Positions 7,866 to 16,127 of a stretch of 64,000 bases of DNA are shown one piece after another (positions within the stretch are counted from its first letter, which is position 1; each line of letters opens with the position of its first letter). Source of the DNA: Roseovarius lutimaris (GTDB lineage Bacteria; Pseudomonadota; Alphaproteobacteria; Rhodobacterales; Rhodobacteraceae). The stretch covers positions 87,051 through 151,050 of the forward strand of contig NZ_FOVP01000011.1 of assembly GCF_900115165.1 (NCBI RefSeq). The letters are read 5' to 3'. The translations under genes and the position numbers were made by a program. The notes under the pieces were generated by a model. That model had not been told where the DNA came from. It was given only the letters and a program-made list of their open reading frames with translations, and did not search any database.

Positions 7866-8315
7866 TCATAGGGTCTTTTCCATGAAGATTGACGAAGGCG
7901 CCTCGGGATAGGCGCCAAACGGGCCGCGCATCACATAGCCGTGGCGCGCATAAAGCCTGTGCGCGGCGTGCAGGACGTTGCCGGTTTCAAGCCGCAAGAC
8001 CGGCAAGCCCTCTGCGCGCGCCTCGTCTTCGATCTGGCGCAGGATCGCGTCGGCCACGCCCTTGCCGCGCGCGGCTTCATCCACGAACATGGATTTCACC
8101 TCGCCGTAGCCCTCGCTGAGGGCGAGCGCGCCGGTGCCGACAATCTTGCCGTCAATCCGTGCGGCAAAGAATCGGATGTCGTCGGCGCAAAGCGCGTCGA
8201 TATCGAGGAAAAAGTTATCCTCGGGCGGGAAAAGCGATTGCATCAACCCATGGCTGGCGCGCAAGAGCGCGCTTGCCTCGGGGGCTTTCGGGCTGGTCGG
8301 CGCAACGATGATCAT
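7866..8315 (-). CDS. GNAT family N-acetyltransferase
   Basis: A 149-residue acetyl-CoA-dependent acyltransferase. Motif A for acetyl-CoA binding is seen as VKSMFVDEAARGKGVADAIL at about residues 93-112, preceded by VGTGALALSEGYGEVKSM, and motif B appears as LETGNVLHAAHRLYARHGY. These are close to the small PhnO/YjgM-like GNAT enzymes. The substrate cannot be read from sequence. Its start overlaps the cobW stop by 4 bp (ATGA), so it is translated with cobW; whether it has a part in metal or cofactor metabolism is unknown. Confidence 0.9.
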   Translation of the reverse strand: MIIVAPTSPKAPEASALLRASHGLMQSLFPPEDNFFLDIDALCADDIRFFAARIDGKIVGTGALALSEGYGEVKSMFVDEAARGKGVADAILRQIEDEARAEGLPVLRLETGNVLHAAHRLYARHGYVMRGPFGAYPEAPSSIFMEKTL

Positions 8316-9388
8316 GCGCTTAGCGCGGTTTCGATCGCCGCACGGTCAAGCCCGGCCTGCCCGATCACCACAAGCCGGGTTTCACGCGCCCGGCTACCGA
8401 AGGGCTGATCGAAATAGGTGTCGACGCGCGGCCCGACCGCCTGAAGCGAAAGGCGCATCGGCTTGCCGGTGACGGCGGCGAACCCCTTGAGACGCAGAAT
8501 ATCATGGGCGCGGATCACATCGGCCACCTGAGCCGCAAAACCGGCGGCATCGGTGATTTCGGGGCGGGTGACGACAAAGCTTTCAAAGGCCTCGTGGTCA
8601 TGATCATGGTGGTGGTCATGATCGTCGTCATCGTGGTCATCCCCGCGATCGTGATCGTGATGATGATGGTGAAGCTCGTGGCGGCTTTCCATATCGCCCT
8701 CCGAACCGATGCCCTGGCCCAACAGCACATCAATCGGCAAGGCACCCATGGTCGAACTGACCACCTGTACGCCGTCGCGGCTTTCGCCGCGCAGACGGGA
8801 CACGAGGGCGGTCATTTCATCCGCATCCAGCAGGTCGGATTTGTTGACCACGATCATATCGGCACAGGCCATCTGATCCTCGAACAACTCGGACAGCGGC
8901 GTTTCATGGTCAAGGTTTTCGTCCAGCTTGCGCTGTGCATCGACGGCGGCCACGTCATGCGCAAAGCGGCCCTCGCTGACGGCCTTGCCATCGACCACGG
9001 TCACCACGCCATCAACGGTGACACGGGTCGAGATTTCCGGCCAGTTGAAGGCCCGCACAAGCGGTTGCGGAAGCGCCAGACCCGAGGTTTCGATCACGAT
9101 ATGATCGGGCGCATTTTCGCGATCCAGCAGCTTTTGCAGGGTCGGGATGAAATCCTCGGCGACGGTGCAGCAAATACAGCCATTGCTCAGTTCCATCACG
9201 TCATCCTCGGCACAGCCCTCGATGCCACAGCCCTTGAGAATATCGCCATCAACCCCGAGATCGCCGAATTCGTTGATGATAAGGGCGATGCGCCGACCGC
9301 CTGCATTTTCCAGCATATGGCGGATCAGCGTGGTCTTGCCGGCACCCAGAAAGCCGGTCACGACGGTGGCGGGGATTTTTGCGGACAT
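8312..9388 (-). CDS. cobW: CobW-type GTPase (metal chaperone for cobalamin synthesis)
   Basis: A G3E-family P-loop GTPase of 358 residues. The Walker A motif TGFLGAGKTT is at residues 11-20, the metal-binding CxCC (GCICC) at residues 70-74, and the VNKSDL nucleotide-specificity motif in the middle. A His/Asp-rich stretch of about 30 residues (8598-8684) precedes the C-terminal CobW_C domain, typical of metal-handling COG0523 proteins. CobW is thought to deliver cobalt to the CobNST chelatase. The ATG at 9388 has AAGGAG nine bases upstream; a TTG six bases earlier is too close to it. It is followed by a GNAT gene (4-bp overlap) and faces a DUF1636 gene. Confidence 0.94.
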   Translation of the reverse strand: MSAKIPATVVTGFLGAGKTTLIRHMLENAGGRRIALIINEFGDLGVDGDILKGCGIEGCAEDDVMELSNGCICCTVAEDFIPTLQKLLDRENAPDHIVIETSGLALPQPLVRAFNWPEISTRVTVDGVVTVVDGKAVSEGRFAHDVAAVDAQRKLDENLDHETPLSELFEDQMACADMIVVNKSDLLDADEMTALVSRLRGESRDGVQVVSSTMGALPIDVLLGQGIGSEGDMESRHELHHHHHDHDRGDDHDDDDHDHHHDHDHEAFESFVVTRPEITDAAGFAAQVADVIRAHDILRLKGFAAVTGKPMRLSLQAVGPRVDTYFDQPFGSRARETRLVVIGQAGLDRAAIETALSA

Positions 9389-9460
9389 GGTCAAAAGCTC
9401 CTTGAAAGACTTGCGTTGGGGCGGTCAACCGGCCTAATCCCCAACCAAAGGGGATCGGCG

Positions 9461-9790
9461 ATGATGCACCGGATTGTGGTTTGTTCTACATGTGATGGCA
9501 CGGATGGCAAAAGCTTTGCTGCGGGTTTGCGCGTGGCGATGGCCGAACGCGCCATGGCCTTCGAGGTGCAGGACCACGAGTGCATGTCAAACTGCTCTCG
9601 CCCTTTGAGTGTGGCGTTCTCGGCGCCGGGCAAGGCGACATATCTTTTCGGCGATATCGACCCGGTCCGCGATCTGGCCGACACATTGGCCTTTGCGGCG
9701 CTGTATGCGGGTTCGGCCGATGGCTGGATCGAGGATGCGCGCGCCGCCGGGCAATTGCGCCATTGCCTTGTCGGGCGTGTGCCGGCCTGA
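9461..9790 (+). CDS. DUF1636 family metal-binding protein
   Basis: A 109-residue cytoplasmic protein with the DUF1636 pattern: VCSTCDGTDGKSFAAGL at the N-terminus and CMSNCSRPLSVAFSAPGKAT in the middle, then YLFGDIDP. The four cysteines (CxxC and CxxxC) resemble those of thioredoxin-fold [2Fe-2S] ferredoxins, and the family is known to occur beside cobW genes. It is divergent from cobW with a 72-bp shared promoter region. A role in redox or metal delivery for cobalt insertion is likely but unproven. It ends 4 bp from the convergent His-rich gene. Confidence 0.87.
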   Translation: MMHRIVVCSTCDGTDGKSFAAGLRVAMAERAMAFEVQDHECMSNCSRPLSVAFSAPGKATYLFGDIDPVRDLADTLAFAALYAGSADGWIEDARAAGQLRHCLVGRVPA

Positions 9791-9794
9791 GGCG

Positions 9795-10292
9795 TCATTC
9801 GATTACCAGTTCGGCAGTGGCCTCGATCGGGGTGCCGTGATCGGCAAGTTGGCTATGGTCATTGGCATTCAGGGTCACGCGGATATCGTGACGGCCCGAG
9901 GGCAGCGCATCAAGTTGAAACCACGGCCCATAGGTGCGCGCGATCTTTACGCCATTGAGGTAGATATGCGCATGGCCCTGGCCGGGCACATGCGGGCCGT
10001 TCACCGCCTCTGGGGCAAAGGTGAAATTGGTGATCTCGATATGCAGGTTGCGGCTTTGCGGGCCGTCGGGATGCAGGGCCAGGCTGATCTGTGGCGCAGG
10101 GCCGGTTACATCGGTCAGCTTGCCATGATCCGGCCCGGTGGCGCTGTGATCATGGGCGGCGTGATCATGCACCGCGCCGGGGGCCGCGTGGTCATGTCCG
10201 GCAAGCTCGGCCCCGGTGGTGGCGGCCAGAAGAAAGCCGAAACCGACGCCGAAAAACAGCCCGATCAGCAGAAAGGCAAAGGGTTTTGGCAT
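9795..10292 (-). CDS. Membrane-anchored His-rich protein of the cbtBA operon
   Basis: A 165-residue protein with an N-terminal hydrophobic segment (residues 5-23, LLIGLFFGVGFGFLLA) that can act as signal peptide or anchor. Next comes a His/Asp-rich stretch at residues 33-56 (GHDHAAPGAVHDHAAHDHS) likely to bind metal ions in the periplasm, then a domain of about 100 residues with alternating strands and GQGHAHIYLNGVKIARTYG, rich in histidine as well. I do not recognise a named family. It is third in a minus-strand run behind cbtB and cbtA and their cobalamin riboswitch, so it probably helps cobalt uptake as a metal-binding partner; that is inference from context and composition. Confidence 0.7.
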   Translation of the reverse strand: MPKPFAFLLIGLFFGVGFGFLLAATTGAELAGHDHAAPGAVHDHAAHDHSATGPDHGKLTDVTGPAPQISLALHPDGPQSRNLHIEITNFTFAPEAVNGPHVPGQGHAHIYLNGVKIARTYGPWFQLDALPSGRHDIRVTLNANDHSQLADHGTPIEATAELVIE

Positions 10293-10346
10293 GGCGGCTC
10301 TCCTTTTTTGAGACCCCCGGCGATTGCCCGCCGGGGACTTGGTGTA

Positions 10347-11027
10347 TCAGGCCTCGGTGCTTTCGCGGGCCCAGAAATACCCCGCCAGCGTGCCCAAAAG
10401 CGCCCATGCCGCAAGGCCGACGCCAAGCGCGCGGGTGGCAAAGAGGGTCGCCAGTTCCGGCGGGACTGGGCCTGCAAAGCTCTCGGGATGCGGGGCGCCG
10501 ATCACATGCGGCGCCAGCAACAGGGCGACCGCCGCCGCGATCAGCACCGGCGCGCGGCCAAAGGCGATCAGCGCAAGCGCCAGTGCCGTGGCAATCACTG
10601 TGCCCCACCACCAGATCTGACGGGCGGTGATATCGGTATAGGCGCCGCCGGGCACTTCTGGCGGAAGCGATATCGCGGGCGCGAAATGCAGGGCTACAAA
10701 ACCCGCCACGCCCCAGATCAGCCCGCTGCGCGCCGTGATTGTCGCCCCGCGCTCTGCCGCAAGCCCCATGCAGGCGACAAGGACAAGGCCATAGCCCACA
10801 TAAATCAGCGCAGAGAACAACAGGCTCAGCCCGTCGCGCATCGCATCGAACCCCGGCAATTCGGGGCTGGCACTTACCGCGCCGCCGCCGAAATGCACAA
10901 GCGTGCCCGCCTCATAAAGCTCGGCATGCAAAAGCACCGGCTGAATGAACACAATCTGCAACAGGGCGGCTATCAGCCCTGTGCAGAAGCCAGCGAACAA
11001 CGCGCTGGTCACAATTTTGGAAAACAT
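10347..11027 (-). CDS. cbtA: Cobalt transporter subunit CbtA
   Basis: An integral membrane protein of 226 residues with about five to six transmembrane helices, matching CbtA, a predicted cobalt transporter component found under B12 riboswitch control in proteobacteria. Features include an N-terminal FAGFCTGLIAALLQ helix, the conserved GYGLVLVACMGLAAERG and GLIWGVAGFVALHFAPAISL segments, PPEVPGG, and a C-terminal helix ending in YFWARESTEA. It starts 3 bp after the cbtB stop. Transport has been inferred for the family from comparative genomics rather than shown in detail. Confidence 0.92.
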   Translation of the reverse strand: MFSKIVTSALFAGFCTGLIAALLQIVFIQPVLLHAELYEAGTLVHFGGGAVSASPELPGFDAMRDGLSLLFSALIYVGYGLVLVACMGLAAERGATITARSGLIWGVAGFVALHFAPAISLPPEVPGGAYTDITARQIWWWGTVIATALALALIAFGRAPVLIAAAVALLLAPHVIGAPHPESFAGPVPPELATLFATRALGVGLAAWALLGTLAGYFWARESTEA

Positions 11028-11030
11028 GGC

Positions 11031-11195
11031 TTAGTGGCAGGGAAAGCCGGTCGCGTGGCGCACATCATGCGCCGCGTCATGCAGGGCAGAGGCCTGGACA
11101 TGGCCTGCGATCGTGACAATGCCGAGCCCGAGGACCATGGCGGCCACGAAGGGCAGAACGGTGGATTTGGCGGCGGTTTGAACCAGTGCAGTCAT
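11031..11195 (-). CDS. cbtB: Cobalt transporter subunit CbtB
   Basis: A 54-residue protein with a single transmembrane helix (VLPFVAAMVLGLGIVTIAGH) followed by a histidine-containing tail (LHDAAHDVRHATGFPCH). This is the typical form of CbtB, whose C-terminal histidines are thought to bind cobalt before it passes to CbtA. A good AAAGGAG ribosome site lies 8 bases before the ATG. It is the first gene after the cobalamin riboswitch and is separated from cbtA by 3 bp. Confidence 0.92.
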   Translation of the reverse strand: MTALVQTAAKSTVLPFVAAMVLGLGIVTIAGHVQASALHDAAHDVRHATGFPCH

Positions 11196-11240
11196 AGCGG
11201 TATCTCCTTTACACCTCTCACCCGAGGCGGGATTGACAAA

Positions 11241-11425
11241 CGCAGGGCTGGTCTCCTGGCTCGCGGGTCGTCGCCTTACTGCCGCCTTCCCGGGCCTTGC
11301 GACCCAGTGGCATATGGCAGGGGCTCACCGCTTACAGTCGCGGGGGCGGCTGAAGACTAGGTGCCCTGTATGGGTCCACCATCACTTCATTCCCAATTCA
11401 TCCCCCGGCGCTTTGCACCTTCAGC
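11241..11425 (-). ncRNA. Cobalamin riboswitch
   Basis: On the minus strand this leader shows the conserved elements of the AdoCbl riboswitch in order: GGTGCAAAGC at the 5' end, GGGAATGAAGTGATGGTG, CCCCCGCGACTGTAAGCGGT, GCCACTGGGTCGCAAGGCCC followed by GGGAAGGCGGCAG, and the B12 box GAGCCAGGAGACCAGCCCTG near 11243-11266. It ends about 45 nt before cbtB. High adenosylcobalamin should fold it and reduce cbtBA expression, probably by hiding the ribosome site since no T-run terminator follows. The exact ends are approximate. Confidence 0.95.
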
Positions 11426-11675
11426 GGGGAACCTTGCCCAACTGGTATGAAGCCCGGCGCGAGATGCGTCAAGGTTGATTCCGACCGCTTGCCGTCTTTC
11501 CGCGTCATGCTTTTCGGCGGGGTGTTGCCGGGATTTGCGCAATATCATGTGGATAACTCGCGCTCGCGCCCAATATGATGTGGTTGATCGTTGACAGGGG
11601 CCGTGTGGCTTGGTCACACTCGTGAGTTAATGGAATCACCGGCCCGATGGCCCCCAACCCCAACCCGAGGCACAC

Positions 11676-14600
11676 GTGCAGTTCTCGAAACTCAGATTGA
11701 CCGGCTTCAAGAGCTTTGTTGATCCGACCGACCTGATCATTGCCCATGGGCTGACCGGGGTGGTGGGGCCGAATGGCTGTGGCAAGTCCAACCTGCTTGA
11801 GGCGCTGCGGTGGGTGATGGGCGAAAACCGCCCTACCGCGATGCGCGGCGACGGGATGGAGGATGTAATCTTTGCCGGCGCGTCCACCCGCCCGGCGCGC
11901 AATTTCGCCGAGGTGGTGATCCAGCTTGATAACTCTGACCGGCTTGCGCCTGCGGGGTTCAACGAGTCAGATAACCTTGAGATCGTGCGCCGCATCACCC
12001 GCGATGTCGGCAGCGCCTATAAGGTGAATTCCAAGGATGTGCGGGCGCGCGATGTGCAGATGCTATTTGCCGATGCCTCGACCGGGGCGCATTCGCCCGC
12101 CCTTGTGCGGCAAGGCCAGATCTCCGAGCTGATCAACGCCAAGCCGAAATCGCGGCGTCGCATTCTGGAAGAGGCGGCCGGCATTTCCGGCCTCTATCAG
12201 CGCCGCCACGAGGCGGAACTGAAACTGCGCGCGGCGGAAACAAACCTGACCCGCGTCGACGATGTGGTCGAACAGCTTGCGGCGCAACTGGCGCAACTGG
12301 CGCGTCAGGCGCGGCAGGCGGCGCGCTATCGCCAGATCGGCGAGGAATTGCGCCAATCCGAGGGGCTGCTGCTTTATCGGCGCTGGAAAGAGGCCGATCT
12401 TGCCCGCGCCCGCGCCGAGGATGACCTGCGCGAGCGTACCACCGAGGCGGCGCGCGCCGAAAAAGCCGCTCGCGAGGCGGTCAAGGCCCGAGGGCTGGCC
12501 GATGATGCCCTGCCGGCCCTGCGCGAGGAAGAGGCGATTGCGGCGGCGATCCTGCAACGCCTCACCGTGCAGCGCGACACCCTGACCGAGCAAGAGGCCA
12601 ACGCCCGCGAGCGCATTGAGACGCTTGAGCGGCGCATCGAGCAGCTTGCCCGCGATATCGAGCGTGAAACCGGTCTCAACCGCGATGCCGGTGAAACCAT
12701 CGAACGGCTTGATTGGGAGGCGCGCGAGCTTGCCAAAGGCGCCGAGGGCCACGAGGCGCGCCTTGAAGAGGTGCAGACCGCGGCGCGCGAGGCGGCGCAA
12801 ATCTTGCAGGAGCGTGAAGGCGATCTGAGCCAGATGACCGAGGATATGGCCCGCCTGTCCGCCCGCCACCAATCGGCGCAGCGCCTGCTTGACGACAGCC
12901 GCAAGACCCTTGCAAAAAGCGAGGCCGAGGCCGAGCGCGCGCGTGTCGCGCAGGCCGGATCAAACGCCGCACTTGAGAAAGCCCGCGCCGATCACGAGGC
13001 CGCGACCATTGCCGAAGCCACCGCCGTGGCCGCCGCCGAGGCCGCCGAGGCAGCCCTTGTCGCCGCCGATGAAGCCCGCGCCGAGGCGCAATCGCGCGAG
13101 GCCGAGGCCCGTGCGCAGCGCTCCGAGGCCGAAGGCGAGGTAAACGCCCTGCGCGCCGAGGTTTCGGCGCTGGCCAAGCTGGTACAGCGCGACACCGCCG
13201 AGGGCGGTCAGATCATGGACCGGCTTCAGGTGCAGCAGGGCTTTGAAAAGGCGCTTGGCGCGGCTCTGGCGGACGATCTGCGCGCCCCCGAGGTCGAGGC
13301 CGACGGGCCTTCGGGCTGGGCGGTTTTGCCGGGCTATGACGCTCCGCAAACCCTGCCTGCGGGCGTGACGGCGCTGACCAATCACGTCTCGGTGCCCGAG
13401 GTTCTGGTGCGGCGCATGGGCCAGATCGGTCTTGTTGATCCCGACGATGGCCCGCGTTTGCAAGCCCTGCTGCAACCCGGTCAGCGGCTGGTAAGCGTCG
13501 AGGGCGATCTTTGGCGGTGGGATGGCTATCGGGCCTGGGCCGAGGATGCGCCAAGTGCTGCGGCGCTGCGCCTGCAACAGCTCAACCGTCTGGAGGAGCT
13601 AAAGCAACAGCTTGAACATGCCGCCGCGCGCGCCGATGGCGCGATGCAGGCCCATGAGGCGCTGCGCGATCAGCTTTCCCGCCGCACCGAAGAGGATCGA
13701 AGTGCCCGCGATGCGCGCCGCGCCGCCGATGTTGCCGTGAACGAGGCCAACCGCGCGCTAAGCCGGGCCGAGGCCGATCGCAACCTTGCCGAATCGCGGC
13801 TTGAATCGCTTGGTCTTGCCGTGACCCGCCACGAAGAAGAGGCGATGTCGGCGCGCCGCGATCTGACCGAGGCCGAGAAGGGTCTTGCCGCGCTTGGCGA
13901 TCTGGATGCGGCGCGCGCCGATCTTGAGGATATCAAGCTTACGGTCGAGGCGGCGCGCATGACCATGATGGCCAAACGCTCGGCGCAGGATGAATTGCGC
14001 CGCGACGGCGAGCGCCGCACCCGTCGCAGCCAGGAAATCACCAAGGAAATCAGCGGCTGGCGCCATCGCCTTGAAACCGCCGAAAAGCGCGGTGCAGAGT
14101 TGGCCGAGCGCAAGGCTGCCTCCGAGGCCGAACTGGCCGATGCCAGTGCCGCGCCTGAAATCCTGGCCGCCAAACGCTCGGAACTGGGCGAAGAGATCAA
14201 CCGCAGCGATGCCCGTCGCGCCGCCGCTGCCGATGCGCTGTCCACGGCCGAGGGCGCCGCGCGTCAGGCCGCGCTGGACGAGCGCGAGGCAGAGCGCCTG
14301 GCGTCCGAGGCCCGCGAGGCCCGCGCCCGTGCCGAGGCCCGCACCGATGCCGCGCGCGAAACCCTGTCTTTGTCCGCCGAGCGCATTCAGGACGCGCAAG
14401 ACATCACCCCCGAGGCCTTGCTTGAAAGCCTTGGGGCCGATCCCGATGCGATGCCCGCCTCGGACGCGATCGAGGCCGATGTGAATCGTCTCAAGCGACA
14501 GCGCGACGCGCTTGGCGCGGTCAATCTGCGCGCCGAGGAAGACGCGCAGGAGGTGCAGGTCGAGCATGACGAGTTGATCCGCGAAAAGACCGATCTTGAA

Positions 14601-15131
14601 GAGGCGATCAAGACCCTGCGCAACGGGATTTCCAGCCTGAATCGCGAGGGTCGCGAGCGGCTTTTGACCGCCTTCGAGCAGGTAAATTCAAACTTTACCC
14701 TGTTGTTCCGCCATCTCTTTGGCGGCGGCGAGGCCAATCTTGTGCTGGTCGAAAGCGACGACCCGCTTGAGGCCGGGCTTGAGATCATGTGCCAGCCGCC
14801 GGGTAAGAAGCTTTCGACGCTCAGCCTGTTGTCGGGCGGCGAACAGACGCTGACCGCGCTTGCGCTTATCTTTGCGGTGTTTCTGGCCAATCCTGCGCCG
14901 ATCTGTGTGCTCGACGAGGTCGACGCGCCGCTGGACGATGCCAATGTCACCCGGTTCTGTGACCTCCTGGACGAGATGTGCCGCCGCACCGAAACGCGAT
15001 TCCTGATCATCACCCACCACGCCGTCACCATGAGCCGCATGGACCGCCTGTTTGGCGTGACGATGGCCGAGCAGGGGGTAAGCCAACTGGTTTCGGTTGA
15101 CCTCAAGAAGGCCGAGCAACTGGTGGCATAA
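11676..15131 (+). CDS. smc: Chromosome segregation ATPase SMC
   Basis: Structural maintenance of chromosomes protein, 1151 residues, the normal length. The N-terminal ATPase half has Walker A GPNGCGKSN at residues 31-39. Two long coiled coils rich in Ala, Glu and Arg flank a hinge at about residues 510-630 (around GWAVLPGYDAPQTLPAGVTA). The C-terminal half has the signature LLSGGEQTLTALAL and Walker B PICVLDEVDAPLDD. As a dimer with kleisin partners it compacts and organises the chromosome. The start is GTG at 11676, directly before the conserved QFSKLRLTGFKSF. No scpA or scpB is nearby. The gene runs alone, divergent from the riboswitch operon, and meets rpmE end to end. Confidence 0.97.
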   Translation: MQFSKLRLTGFKSFVDPTDLIIAHGLTGVVGPNGCGKSNLLEALRWVMGENRPTAMRGDGMEDVIFAGASTRPARNFAEVVIQLDNSDRLAPAGFNESDNLEIVRRITRDVGSAYKVNSKDVRARDVQMLFADASTGAHSPALVRQGQISELINAKPKSRRRILEEAAGISGLYQRRHEAELKLRAAETNLTRVDDVVEQLAAQLAQLARQARQAARYRQIGEELRQSEGLLLYRRWKEADLARARAEDDLRERTTEAARAEKAAREAVKARGLADDALPALREEEAIAAAILQRLTVQRDTLTEQEANARERIETLERRIEQLARDIERETGLNRDAGETIERLDWEARELAKGAEGHEARLEEVQTAAREAAQILQEREGDLSQMTEDMARLSARHQSAQRLLDDSRKTLAKSEAEAERARVAQAGSNAALEKARADHEAATIAEATAVAAAEAAEAALVAADEARAEAQSREAEARAQRSEAEGEVNALRAEVSALAKLVQRDTAEGGQIMDRLQVQQGFEKALGAALADDLRAPEVEADGPSGWAVLPGYDAPQTLPAGVTALTNHVSVPEVLVRRMGQIGLVDPDDGPRLQALLQPGQRLVSVEGDLWRWDGYRAWAEDAPSAAALRLQQLNRLEELKQQLEHAAARADGAMQAHEALRDQLSRRTEEDRSARDARRAADVAVNEANRALSRAEADRNLAESRLESLGLAVTRHEEEAMSARRDLTEAEKGLAALGDLDAARADLEDIKLTVEAARMTMMAKRSAQDELRRDGERRTRRSQEITKEISGWRHRLETAEKRGAELAERKAASEAELADASAAPEILAAKRSELGEEINRSDARRAAAADALSTAEGAARQAALDEREAERLASEAREARARAEARTDAARETLSLSAERIQDAQDITPEALLESLGADPDAMPASDAIEADVNRLKRQRDALGAVNLRAEEDAQEVQVEHDELIREKTDLEEAIKTLRNGISSLNREGRERLLTAFEQVNSNFTLLFRHLFGGGEANLVLVESDDPLEAGLEIMCQPPGKKLSTLSLLSGGEQTLTALALIFAVFLANPAPICVLDEVDAPLDDANVTRFCDLLDEMCRRTETRFLIITHHAVTMSRMDRLFGVTMAEQGVSQLVSVDLKKAEQLVA

Positions 15132-15156
15132 GCCGCTTTATACAGATCAGGGAAAC

Positions 15157-15190
15157 GAAAAACGCCGCCCCGAAGGACGGCGTTTCTTTG
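15157..15190 (-). terminator. Intrinsic terminator of the rpmE operon
   Basis: On the minus strand the stem AACGCCGTCC-TTCG-GGGCGGCGTT is closed by a stable UUCG tetraloop and followed by a T-run, 20 bp after the rpmE stop. The complement (ending CGGCGTTTCTTTG) could also end smc transcription from the other side, so it may work both ways. Confidence 0.85.
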
Positions 15191-15211
15191 TGGAATGCTG
15201 CGGTTGGGTGA

Positions 15212-15433
15212 TCAGAAACCCAGACCGGCATATTTGTTCTTGAACTTCGAAACGCGGCCACCGGCATCCATCAGACGCGAGCTTCCGCCCGTCCAGGCGG
15301 GGTGAACCGTCGGGTCGATATCCAGCGAAAGCGTGTCGCCTTCCTTGCCATAGGTCGAGCGCATCGGAACGATCGTGCCGTCGGTCATCTTGACGTCGAT
15401 CAGGTGATAATCGGGGTGAATGTCTTTTCTCAT
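15212..15433 (-). CDS. rpmE: 50S ribosomal protein L31
   Basis: Large-subunit ribosomal protein L31, 73 residues. The N-terminus [20 protein letters not shown] and the C-terminal [11 protein letters not shown] are typical. It lacks the CxxC cysteines of zinc-binding L31, so it is the zinc-free form usual in alphaproteobacteria. It is the last gene of the ffh-to-rpmE block, 11 bp after rplS and followed by a strong terminator. Confidence 0.96.
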   Translation of the reverse strand: MRKDIHPDYHLIDVKMTDGTIVPMRSTYGKEGDTLSLDIDPTVHPAWTGGSSRLMDAGGRVSKFKNKYAGLGF

Positions 15434-15444
15434 CGGAGACGTCC

Positions 15445-15828
15445 TTACGCTGAAGCGCCCGAGAGGGGCTTGTAGTTGGCGTTTTCCACGATGCGGGCCG
15501 ATTTGCCGCGACGCGAGCGCAGGTAATACAGCTTGGCGCGCCGCACGCGGCCACGACGCACGACGTCGATGCTGTCGATATTGGTCGAGAACAGCGGGAA
15601 CATACGTTCCACGCCTTCACCAAAGGAAATCTTGCGGACGGTGAACGACCCGGCAATGCCTTTGCCGTTGTTGCGGCTGATGCACACGCCTTCAAAGTTC
15701 TGAACGCGAGTGCGGGTGCCTTCGGTCACCTTGTAACCGACGCGGATCGTGTCGCCGGCTCTGAAATCGGGAATGGTTTTCCCGAGCGAGGCGATTTGTT
15801 CCGCCTCCAACTGAGCGATAATATCCAT
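15445..15828 (-). CDS. rplS: 50S ribosomal protein L19
   Basis: Ribosomal protein L19 of 127 residues, located at the 30S-50S interface. It contains the family motifs [33 protein letters not shown], and [20 protein letters not shown]. The start at 15828 is supported by AGGAGAG seven bases upstream and the usual MDIIAQLE N-terminus; in-frame codons further up are not part of it. It lies about 300 bp after trmD on the same strand and 11 bp before rpmE. Confidence 0.95.
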   Translation of the reverse strand: MDIIAQLEAEQIASLGKTIPDFRAGDTIRVGYKVTEGTRTRVQNFEGVCISRNNGKGIAGSFTVRKISFGEGVERMFPLFSTNIDSIDVVRRGRVRRAKLYYLRSRRGKSARIVENANYKPLSGASA

Positions 15829-16127
15829 CGCTTCTCTCCTAATTTGCTTGCGGTTATTCCGCAAAGGTGTGTTGCGTCCCGATAGCTCTTGGTCTTCTTC
15901 CGGGTCCGCAGATGCGCCCGCCAGAGATCAGGTCGTCATTATTTTATGCCGTCTGTGGTGCTCTTCCCGACATGGCCCGCGGTGGGGTGAAGAAACCCCG
16001 GCATGCCATATGCAGAATTCAAAAACGCCACATACCCCCGAGTCGGAAAACCGACCGGGAACAGGCGGTGTTTATGGGCAAAGCGGCAACGACGCAAGGC
16101 GTTTTGTTGGCGCGTCTTTGGTCGGGA
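15829..16127. other. 299-bp trmD-rplS intergenic region
   Basis: A non-coding gap in an otherwise tight translation operon. On the minus strand it would be the leader of rplS. It contains short self-complementary stretches, for example GGGGTGAAGAAACCCC at 15984-15999 and GGTTTTCCGACTCGGG around 16035-16055, and A+T-richer DNA at about 15940-15955 that could hold a promoter. I see no clear open frame or known leader RNA. An own promoter or an autoregulatory leader for rplS-rpmE is possible. Confidence 0.5.

Noticed and set aside
8598..8684. Repeated short units looking like a tandem or CRISPR-like array
   Set aside because: They are His and Asp codons inside cobW; there are no spacers, and the reading frame is intact.
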